Source of the DNA: Candidatus Solibacter sp.
Lineage (GTDB): Bacteria; Acidobacteriota; Terriglobia; Bryobacterales; Bryobacteraceae
Assembly: GCA_017883345.1 (NCBI GenBank)
Contig: JADGNT010000092.1
Coordinates: 1-10,557 of the forward strand
Direction: 5' to 3'
DNA length: 10,557 nt
Position numbers and translations under genes: made by a program. The notes beneath the pieces were generated by a model. That model was not told where the DNA came from, did not search any database, and worked only from the letters and a program-made list of their open reading frames with translations. Positions 1 to 6,806 of this stretch are shown here, piece by piece (position 1 is the stretch's first letter; each line of letters starts with the position of its first letter).

Positions 1-575
1 ACCTCGACGTCGCGTTTCATCAGCAGCTCGTGGCTGGCCGGATCATAGGTGGCGCCGGTCGCTTTGCCGTCGCCCTTTTCGAAGATGAAACTGGAGGGCT
101 GGTCGGTATCGACGCGTCCCGTGTTGCTGTCGCAGGTCAGGCCGGAAGTCTTAATGACGGTCGGTTGCTTGGCCGGCAGCCCGGTGATCGGCAGATTGAG
201 CGTGATCTCGACATCGCCCTGGGAATAGAGACTTTTTTCCGCGGTGTTGAAGGCGGCAGCGGCGCTCTTCACCATGTCGTAGGTCTTGCCGTCCTTCCCG
301 TAGATCTTCATGGCGACGTTCTTGAGATCCACGCGGGAAGCGTCCTTCACCTGTTGAAAGCCTTCGGCGTCGATGTCCGATCTGATGCGGCCGGTTTTCA
401 GGTCTGTATCGCGATAATGCCAGTGTTCGGCGGAGGCGCTCAGTCCCGTCGAAAGCGGCGGGGGAGCAGCCGGCACATTCCCTGCCAGTAGTTTTTTTTG
501 AGCCCGATATTGGTAGACCACGCCGCCGAGGATCGCGGCTATTGCCACCAGCAGGAGCCAGCGCATACCTCGCAT
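1..575 (-). CDS. lptC: LptC-like LPS-export periplasmic protein, partial (runs off left edge)
   Basis: This reading frame opens at an ATG at 575 and stays open for 191 codons to the window edge, so its C-terminus is not visible. A Shine-Dalgarno TTGGAG sits 8 nt before the ATG and fixes the start. Residues about 4-22 (WLLLVAIAAILGGVV core) form one N-terminal membrane anchor, followed by an Ala/Pro-rich linker and then a beta-rich periplasmic region. That region includes SRVDLKNVAMKIYGKDGK, LYSQGDVEITL, TSGLTCDSNTGRV and GATYDPASHELLMKRDVEV, alternating short strands typical of the LptC/OstA fold. In the Lpt pathway, LptC is anchored in the inner membrane, takes LPS from LptBFG and passes it to LptA. 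E. coli LptC is about 190 residues, so this protein is longer; a long or OstA-fused form is possible. Family assignment rests on anchor plus fold pattern, not on catalytic residues. It is divergent from the asparaginase-like gene. Confidence 0.7.
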   Translation of the reverse strand, partial: MRGMRWLLLVAIAAILGGVVYQYRAQKKLLAGNVPAAPPPLSTGLSASAEHWHYRDTDLKTGRIRSDIDAEGFQQVKDASRVDLKNVAMKIYGKDGKTYDMVKSAAAAFNTAEKSLYSQGDVEITLNLPITGLPAKQPTVIKTSGLTCDSNTGRVDTDQPSSFIFEKGDGKATGATYDPASHELLMKRDVE

Positions 576-583
576 GGGGATGA

Positions 584-699
584 CTCCAATATAGCGCGGA
601 GAAACCCGGGGACAGACAGGACTGCCAGCGAATTTCCGGCAAAGAGCGCCGGAAATCCATGGCAGTCTTGTCAGTCCCCAGCAGCGCGCTATGCTGGAG
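584..699. repeat. 116-bp imperfect palindrome, REP/MITE-like
   Basis: Inner arms 608-640 and 648-679 pair almost completely around a 7-nt loop (AAAGAGC). Read outside-in, the left arm begins GGGGACAGACAGGACTGCCA and the right arm, reverse-complemented, begins GGGGACTGACAAGACTGCCA; both end ATTTCCGGC. Outer arms CTCCAATATAGCGCG (584-598) and CGCGCTATGCTGGAG (685-699) match at 13 of 15 positions and supply the Shine-Dalgarno GGAG of both divergent genes. It lies between divergent gene starts, so it is not a terminator. It resembles paired inverted REP sequences of the kind mobilised by RAYT (Y1) transposases. The mobile origin is inference. Confidence 0.75.
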
Positions 700-711
700 G
701 AACCCGCGACC

Positions 712-1242
712 ATGCAACCCATCCGCATCCTCGTCACCGGCGGCACCTTCGACAAGGAATACAACGAACTGACCGGCGAACTGTTTTTCCAGAGCACGCA
801 TACCGGCGACATGCTGCGTCTCGGCCGCTGCCTGCTGGAGGTGGAGATTGAAACCCTCATGATGATCGACAGCCTCCAGATGACCGATGCCGGCCGCCGC
901 CACATCCTGGCGCGGTGCGCGGCCGTTCCCGAGAAGCGCATCGTGATTACCCACGGCACCGACACCATGGCGAAGACGGCCGCCGTGCTCGGCCCCGCAC
1001 TGAAGGGCAAAACTGTCGTGATCACCGGCGCCATGGTGCCCTACACCTTTGGGAGTTCGGATGGATTGTTCAACCTGGGCACGGCCATGGCATTCGTGCA
1101 GACGCTGGGCGAGGGAGTGTACGTGGCGATGAATGGGCGGTGCTTCCCTTGGCACTCAGTGCGTAAAGATAAGAAAAGGGGCATCTTCGAGTCGGTAGAG
1201 GGATTGGGCAAGCTACCCATCCGTCCCGGCAGATTATCTTAG
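712..1242 (+). CDS. One-domain asparaginase-like protein
   Basis: This 176-residue protein matches the N-terminal catalytic domain of bacterial-type L-asparaginases, which hydrolyse asparagine to aspartate and ammonia. Visible motifs are TGGTFDK (residues 9-15, nucleophile-type Thr12, with Tyr17 nearby) and THGTDTM (80-86, carrying the Thr83-Asp84 pair that corresponds to Thr89-Asp90 of E. coli AnsB). TGAMVP (105-110) follows, and SVRK near 149-152 may supply the conserved Lys. Full asparaginases are about 320-350 residues with a C-terminal domain, which is absent here. Short homologues of about 165 residues are known as 'asparaginase domain-containing' proteins with unproven activity. The ATG at 712 is preferred because GGAGGA lies 10 nt upstream; the in-frame ATG at 691 would place the SD inside the gene. 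The last 16 residues extend past the usual end and could be a locally altered tail. It appears monocistronic. Confidence 0.85.
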   Translation: MQPIRILVTGGTFDKEYNELTGELFFQSTHTGDMLRLGRCLLEVEIETLMMIDSLQMTDAGRRHILARCAAVPEKRIVITHGTDTMAKTAAVLGPALKGKTVVITGAMVPYTFGSSDGLFNLGTAMAFVQTLGEGVYVAMNGRCFPWHSVRKDKKRGIFESVEGLGKLPIRPGRLS

Positions 1243-1297
1243 TGCGATAGTGTCAAGTATTTTAACTGTATTGTTTTTATATATTTACGGCTAAATC

Positions 1298-1324
1298 TTG
1301 TCACTCTACCATGAAGTGTGCTAA
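1298..1324 (+). promoter_or_regulatory. CIRCE operator (HrcA-binding site)
   Basis: TTGTCACTC, nine bases (TACCATGAA), then GTGTGCTAA. The CIRCE consensus is TTAGCACTC-N9-GAGTGCTAA, so the left arm matches 7 of 9, the right arm 8 of 9, and the spacer is exactly nine. It lies 87 bp before groES, as expected for HrcA repression of chaperonin operons that is relieved by heat shock. The hrcA gene is not in the window. Confidence 0.85.
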
Positions 1325-1328
1325 TAAT
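1298..1328 (+). promoter_or_regulatory. Candidate sigma-70 promoter of groESL overlapping CIRCE
   Basis: TTGTCA at 1298-1303 matches the -35 consensus at 5 of 6 positions and forms the left CIRCE arm. AATAAT at 1323-1328 matches -10 at 5 of 6 with a long 19-bp spacer; the alternative TAATAA at 1322-1327 is preceded by an extended -10 TGC with an 18-bp spacer. Transcription would start near 1335, leaving a leader of about 77 nt. HrcA bound to CIRCE would cover both hexamers. The upstream stretch 1255-1297 is strongly AT-rich, which could help polymerase bind. Confidence 0.5.
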
Positions 1329-1334
1329 ACTTGT

Positions 1335-1361
1335 GGCACTCAGCAATTTCGCATGAGTGCC
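1335..1361 (+). repeat. Inverted repeat in the groES leader
   Basis: GGCACTC (1335-1341) and GAGTGCC (1355-1361) are perfect complements separated by 13 nt. The core GCACTC/GAGTGC is that of CIRCE, but the spacer is 13 rather than 9. It sits at the predicted 5' end of the groESL transcript. It could be a degenerate second HrcA site or a 5' hairpin that stabilises the mRNA. Confidence 0.5.
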
Positions 1362-1411
1362 CGCGTAGATCAAATACCCAAAAATTTCCGAAAGTGGGAG
1401 GTAGTTAATCC

Positions 1412-3371
<1,960 letters not shown>

Positions 3372-3396
3372 GCACCCTCCGATTCAGTGAAACCTG

Positions 3397-3432
3397 GCCG
3401 CGCTCCCCTAATCGGGGAGCGCGGCTTTTTTT
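3397..3432 (+). terminator. Intrinsic terminator of groESL
   Basis: A perfect 12-bp GC-rich stem (GCCGCGCTCCCC / GGGGAGCGCGGC) with a 5-nt loop TAATC is followed at once by seven T residues (3426-3432). This is a textbook rho-independent terminator for plus-strand transcription. Confidence 0.95.
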
Positions 3433-3450
3433 GTGCGTTTCGACGCACAA
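3431..3450. repeat. Perfect 8-bp hairpin with TTCG loop
   Basis: TTGTGCGT, TTCG, ACGCACAA: a perfect 8-bp stem with a UUCG tetraloop, which is unusually stable in RNA. It begins inside the T-run of the groESL terminator. On the plus strand it is followed by TATTATTT, so it could act as a weak back-up terminator. It lies 3 nt beyond the end of the DUF3052-like remnant on the other strand, where no T-run follows the stem. Confidence 0.7.
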
Positions 3451-3452
3451 TA

Positions 3453-3742
3453 TTATTTGCGCCGCTTCCCCAGCGTCATCCCGGACCACGTCTTATCCAC
3501 CGCGCACACTGTAGTCCACCAGGCGCGAATCCCTCGCCATCTGGCGAATCCGCACCATGGTCAAATCGCTGTCCGTCCCGGACGCCTTCTTGGGCCACAG
3601 CACCCACACCCGCCTGCCCTTGCGCATCATGCCCGCCAGTTCGGGCAGTGCGCGGCCCAGCGCCACGGAACTCACGCGCAAGCGTCCGCCGCGCCATCGG
3701 CTTCGTTCAGACGCGCAAATCGAAGGGGTGCGGCGCCGTCTG
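3453..3742 (-). pseudogene. DUF3052-like gene remnant (frameshifted, 5'-truncated)
   Basis: The minus strand encodes LPELAGMMRKGRRVWVLWPK, then KASG and a segment ending SRLVDY, which resemble the C-terminal half of DUF3052 proteins (WPKKASG and CAVDxTWSG signatures). At about 3510 the frame breaks: DNA after LVDY reads in another frame as VCAVDKTWSGMTLGKRRK and then stops at 3453. One base more or two fewer than needed would explain this. Upstream, an 8-bp direct repeat (ACGCGCAA at 3674-3681 and 3711-3718) brackets a 37-nt period; removing one period joins TAQTAPHPFDLRVSSV to the rest in frame. The first half of the gene is missing, and the mazF stop lies at 3754. So at least two lesions and a truncation are visible. 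Function of the family is unknown. An uninterrupted short ORF from TTG at 3681 to 3493 is probably not a working gene. Confidence 0.65.
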
Positions 3743-3753
3743 CGCGGTAAGAA

Positions 3754-4098
3754 CTATCTTCCGAGCACTGTATCGATCCCGGTGAGAAGTAATTCCACCT
3801 TGGCGCGTGGAAGCTTGCCGACGCGCTCCGTGAGGAGGTCCCTATCCAGCGTCAGAACCTGAGAGACATTCGCCACGGAATCTTTCGGCAGTCCGGTAAG
3901 GCGGGCCGAAAGCAGGACGTTCCCGGGCGCGTCCGCCCAACGAAGATTGCTGGTCAGCGGCACGCACACGACGGTCGAAATCCGACTGCGGTTCAAGGCG
4001 TCCCCCTGCACAACGACAACCGGCCGTCTAAATCCCGGAGCCGATCCCACCGGAGCCGGTAGATCGGCCCACCAGACCTCGCCTTGGGAGATCACCAT
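3754..4098 (-). CDS. mazF: MazF/PemK-family mRNA interferase toxin
   Basis: MazF toxins are ribosome-independent endoribonucleases that cut mRNA at short specific sequences when their antitoxin is lost. The 114-residue protein fits the family length. It has the conserved N-terminal strand GEVWWADLPAP (6-16), the GFRRPVVVVQGD segment with catalytic-region Arg24-Arg25 (22-33), PLTSNL (47-52) and GLPKDSVANVSQ (69-80), which carries the conserved Ser/Thr loop. It ends with LLTERVGKLPRAKV and a short helix. Nothing essential appears lost. Its ATG overlaps the antitoxin's last codons by 7 nt (ATGGTGA), which implies translational coupling after the antitoxin. Cleavage specificity cannot be read from sequence. 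Downstream, within about 50 nt, is the broken DUF3052-like gene. Confidence 0.93.
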   Translation of the reverse strand: MVISQGEVWWADLPAPVGSAPGFRRPVVVVQGDALNRSRISTVVCVPLTSNLRWADAPGNVLLSARLTGLPKDSVANVSQVLTLDRDLLTERVGKLPRAKVELLLTGIDTVLGR

Positions 4099-4328
4099 TC
4101 GCTTCGCTCTAAAATGCGATGGGCGGCCGATGCAACGAACTCATCGGAGGGACTCCCCAATTCGGCACAGACTCGATCCATGGCATCCGTTACATCCTCT
4201 GGCGCGTGGCGCGCCACGTACTCCTTGACCGCATCGCTGAACAACTGGCTCCGCGATTTCTTCGTTCGCCGCGCGAGCCGCTCGGCTCCTTCAAAGACAT
4301 CATCTGGAATGGAAACGGCGGTCTTCAT
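4092..4328 (-). CDS. mazE: Ribbon-helix-helix antitoxin of the MazF module
   Basis: This 78-residue protein neutralises the adjacent MazF-type toxin and probably represses their common promoter. The N-terminal MKTAVSIPDDVFEGAERLAR followed by KKSRSQLFSDAVKEYV (residues 1-38) is a typical MetJ/Arc/CopG ribbon-helix-helix: one strand that enters the DNA groove, then two helices. The acidic, less ordered C-terminal part (about 41-78) would wrap the toxin. The ATG at 4328 is chosen because the RHH strand begins there; the longer frame back to 4451 adds residues with no family resemblance. There is no convincing Shine-Dalgarno, and a good -10 box ends 6 nt before the ATG, so the mRNA may be leaderless. 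The stop overlaps the toxin start by 7 nt. Confidence 0.9.
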   Translation of the reverse strand: MKTAVSIPDDVFEGAERLARRTKKSRSQLFSDAVKEYVARHAPEDVTDAMDRVCAELGSPSDEFVASAAHRILERSEW

Positions 4329-4334
4329 ACCATT

Positions 4335-4340
4335 AGTATA
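4335..4340 (-). promoter_or_regulatory. Probable -10 box of mazEF (leaderless start)
   Basis: TATACT on the minus strand matches the -10 consensus at 5 of 6 positions and ends 6 nt before the antitoxin ATG, putting the expected transcription start at or next to the A of ATG. A -35 of moderate quality (TTAAGC) lies 17 nt upstream. A small inverted repeat ATAC-CATTA-GTAT (plus strand, 4327-4339) covers the -10 box and the start codon, a plausible site for the RHH antitoxin. Confidence 0.5.
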
Positions 4341-4680
4341 ACTGCAATAGTTTGGCGGCTTAAACGCTCGGCACGTCATGGGCCTCGATGTAAGTGCCCA
4401 TCGAATCGATAATGTTCCCCACCGGCTCCCGCTTCTGCGCTCGCGCGGCATTGCTTACAGGGGCGCATGGCGGATCGCCTTCCACGAAGACCAGCCGGAT
4501 CGAACGCAGCGGTTTCTGCTCACGGATGAGCACCCCCACGGCCTCTCCGACGCCGTGCGCCTGCCCTACGCCGACTGCAGTTTCGATTGCGCGATCGCTT
4601 CCGGCGTGTTAGCTGGAGGGTCACCCTCACCTGGATATCAGGCGCCAACGTGGGACCGGAATCGGCCGCCGCGCGACCGC
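4341..4680. other. 340-bp gap, no gene called; possible degraded coding DNA
   Basis: This stretch lies between the antitoxin start and the end of the VWFA-related gene. No intact gene is supported. On the plus strand a frame open from 4351 contains HVMGLDVSAHRI and DAVRLPYADCSFDCAIASGV, which resemble motifs I and II of class I SAM-dependent methyltransferases, but it lacks a GxGxG segment, a clear SD and a sensible C-terminus. On the minus strand the exact complementary codon register (4611 down to the stop at 4360) reads LIREQKPLRSIRLVFVEGDP and on to EAHDVPSV, with no good start. Both have high third-position GC, so base composition does not choose between them. A near-perfect palindrome GAGGGTCACCCTC lies near 4617-4629. 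The first 25 bp hold the mazEF promoter. Confidence 0.35.
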
Positions 4681-6804
4681 CTACGGCAGCACAGCCACAG
4701 GCGCGCGCCAGAAGGCAACCTTCTGGGATTGCACATCGATCACGCTGACCTGGCAGGTGTACCGGCCGGGCTCTAGCGCCGTAAGCGGAATACTCAGCTT
4801 GATGGGCTGCACCTTGGCCTGGGCTTTGAAACCGTCTTTCGGCGCCTGCATGGGCGTTTCGAAAACCTTGGTCTTGCCGCGGTAGAACGAGACGGTGGTT
4901 TGGAGCGGTTGCGGCGCCTCTGGTTCAAAGGCTTCCAGGTAGACGTATAGAGTCTGGTCGCGGCGGAACGCGCGCGTTACGCTGGGGACGATCTTCTGGC
5001 CGTTCTGGATGAGCGGGTGGTTGGCCATGGCCTTCTTGTCCTGGTTGCCAGTGGCGACGGCGGTGCTCTGCGCTTCGATCTGGTTGCTCAGCACCACCGA
5101 ACTGATGGGCAGCCAGGATTTCTCGGCGGCAAGGTCGGGAATGACGAACTTGGTTTCGAAGGTTCCCATCTTGCCGGTGACGTTTTCACGGGCGAGAAAC
5201 TTGACCGTGTAGGTGCCGGGCGCCAGTTCAAAGCCGGAATCGTAGGCCAGATTTTTCTTGGCGAGTTCGGCGGCGGTGACGCCTTTCAGCTTCACCTCGA
5301 GGTTGTCGCGCACCTGGCGCACCACTTTGTTCTTGCTGTCGGTGACCTGGCCGATGAAGTCCAGGCGGGCGCTCTCGATATCGCCGTGCCTGGCGAGATC
5401 GATCTCCGAGCCGGGGATTTTGGCTTCGAGCGGGACGAAGTAGCGGTCCTGCGCCAGGCGGAAATAGTTGAGTTCAAGCTGCAGCGAGAGGTCGGTCATG
5501 GGGTCGCCCAGGAGGAGGGCCTCCTGCAACTGGCGCTCGCGGTCGGAAGCGGTGAACTGCTTGAACTCCTTACCGGCGAAGTAGCCGGGCCGGTAGTCCA
5601 GGCGGGCGGTCTTGCCGGCGTTGTTGGCCAGCTCCACCTTGATGCGGCGGTACTGGCCGTCGAGCGCCTGGTTGGTGCTGTAGTAGCCCAGGATGTAGTA
5701 GTCGTTGATTTCCTTCTGGGCTTGGACGATGCCGGCCGCGAGGTCGTTGTTGTCGAGAAACTCTTTTCCGCCGGTGTCGGCAGCCAGCGTGTGGAGCGTC
5801 TCCTGGGAGGCGCGGAGCTTGGTAATGGCGGCGATTCCACCGCCGGCGAAGGCGCCGGCGGCGCTGCCGGCGCCCTTGGTGGCATCGCCGGAGGCGGCGG
5901 ACAGGCCGCGCGCATCCACCGGGAACAGGGCCACGTTGTAGCGGATGGCGGCGTTGGTGGTGGCGCGCATCTGAGATTCGTTTTCGACGCCGGACTTGGT
6001 GAAGCCGCTGGAGAAGTACATCAGGCCTTTCTTCTCGGGAAGCGCGCCGAGCGCCTTGATCGCCGATTGCAGGGCGACCAGCTTGCGGTCGGCGTTAAAG
6101 ATGTTGAATTCGGTGTCGTCGGCGGTGTAGGCGGCGCCGGTAGTGGCGGAGTCGTCGGTTGCCGCCGCCAGATCGCTGCCCTCTCCGGCGATCAGGCTGT
6201 TGACGGCTTTGGAGATGAGGTCCCGGTCGGTGGTGAAATCCTGCAGCAGGTTGAGCCGGTTGGTGAAGCTCATGACGGCCACGGTGTCGGCAGCGGTCAT
6301 GTCGGTGCGTACGAACCTCATGGCGTTTTCCTGGGCGCGAATCTGATCCTGCAGGGGCATGGAGGTCATATCGAAGTACAAGACCAGCAGGCGGCGGTCC
6401 TTGTACTTGATTTCGCCAGGCTTGCCGGCGGCGATGGTGGTTGGCGTCGCGGGGGGCGCGGCGGGGTTGGCAGGCAGGGTACCCTTTGGGTCCGCCTGCC
6501 CCACCGGCGGGTTGGCAGGCGGGGTACTCTTTGGGTCCGCCTGCCCCACGGGCGTATTGTCGAGCTTTTGATACTCGCAAATGGCGATTTTCTGTTTCTT
6601 GCCATCCTCGGAGAGGATGAAGTCGCCGGGTTTCAGGCCGGTCATGCGGTTGCCGTCCTTGTCCTTGGCGGAGAGGTTGATGGTCACCAACTGCGTGGTG
6701 ACGGTGAACTTGACGGGCTCCTTGGGCGCGGGCGCCGGAGGATTCCGCGGGTTCTGCGCCACGAGCAGCGCGGCAGTGAGAAGGGCGGCCAGGGCTTCTT
6801 TCAT
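4681..6804 (-). CDS. Secreted VWFA-related protein of acidobacterial type (TIGR03436-like)
   Basis: This 707-residue protein starts with a likely signal peptide (MKEALAALLTAALLVAQN), then a Pro-rich linker and VKFTVTTQLVTINLSAKDKD, the strand that precedes VWFA domains in the large acidobacterial paralogue family. LKPGDFILSEDGKKQKI (about 58-73) follows. A Pro/Ala linker with two 15-residue repeats (about 85-114) leads to the VWFA-like domain (about 137-345), including RLLVLYFDMTSM, VAVMSFTNRLNLLQDFTTDR and LMYFSSGF. The metal-site motif DxSxS is replaced by DMTSM, so metal binding is doubtful. A long C-terminal region (about 350-707) has repeated beta-sandwich-like segments. The ATG at 6804 is preferred to the upstream in-frame start at 7266, whose extra 154 residues are Arg/His-rich, lie wholly inside the receptor gene and would hide the signal peptide. 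Only 2 nt separate it from the receptor stop, so the two are cotranscribed. Function is unknown; an envelope adhesion or binding role is inference. Confidence 0.88.
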   Translation of the reverse strand: MKEALAALLTAALLVAQNPRNPPAPAPKEPVKFTVTTQLVTINLSAKDKDGNRMTGLKPGDFILSEDGKKQKIAICEYQKLDNTPVGQADPKSTPPANPPVGQADPKGTLPANPAAPPATPTTIAAGKPGEIKYKDRRLLVLYFDMTSMPLQDQIRAQENAMRFVRTDMTAADTVAVMSFTNRLNLLQDFTTDRDLISKAVNSLIAGEGSDLAAATDDSATTGAAYTADDTEFNIFNADRKLVALQSAIKALGALPEKKGLMYFSSGFTKSGVENESQMRATTNAAIRYNVALFPVDARGLSAASGDATKGAGSAAGAFAGGGIAAITKLRASQETLHTLAADTGGKEFLDNNDLAAGIVQAQKEINDYYILGYYSTNQALDGQYRRIKVELANNAGKTARLDYRPGYFAGKEFKQFTASDRERQLQEALLLGDPMTDLSLQLELNYFRLAQDRYFVPLEAKIPGSEIDLARHGDIESARLDFIGQVTDSKNKVVRQVRDNLEVKLKGVTAAELAKKNLAYDSGFELAPGTYTVKFLARENVTGKMGTFETKFVIPDLAAEKSWLPISSVVLSNQIEAQSTAVATGNQDKKAMANHPLIQNGQKIVPSVTRAFRRDQTLYVYLEAFEPEAPQPLQTTVSFYRGKTKVFETPMQAPKDGFKAQAKVQPIKLSIPLTALEPGRYTCQVSVIDVQSQKVAFWRAPVAVLP
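6464..6549. repeat. Two 45-bp tandem repeats with internal palindrome, inside the VWFA-related gene
   Basis: Copies at 6464-6504 and 6509-6549 agree at 39 of 41 positions with a period of 45 bp. They encode PVGQADPKSTPPANP and PVGQADPKGTLPANP. Each copy is itself an inverted repeat: in copy 2, GGCAGGCGG (6514-6522) and CCGCCTGCC (6537-6545) are perfect complements around 14 nt. The period is a multiple of 3, so the frame is kept. They lengthen the linker before the VWFA-like domain. Confidence 0.85.
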
Positions 6805-6806
6805 AA

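Noticed and set aside
588..593. TATATT as a -10 box for the lptC-like gene
   Set aside because: A start about 7 nt downstream would remove the good Shine-Dalgarno, and no fitting -35 is present.
151..1155. 334-codon minus-strand frame across the lptC-like and asparaginase-like genes
   Set aside because: Spans two genes and the palindrome in the wrong frame; the translation is His/Arg-rich without family resemblance.
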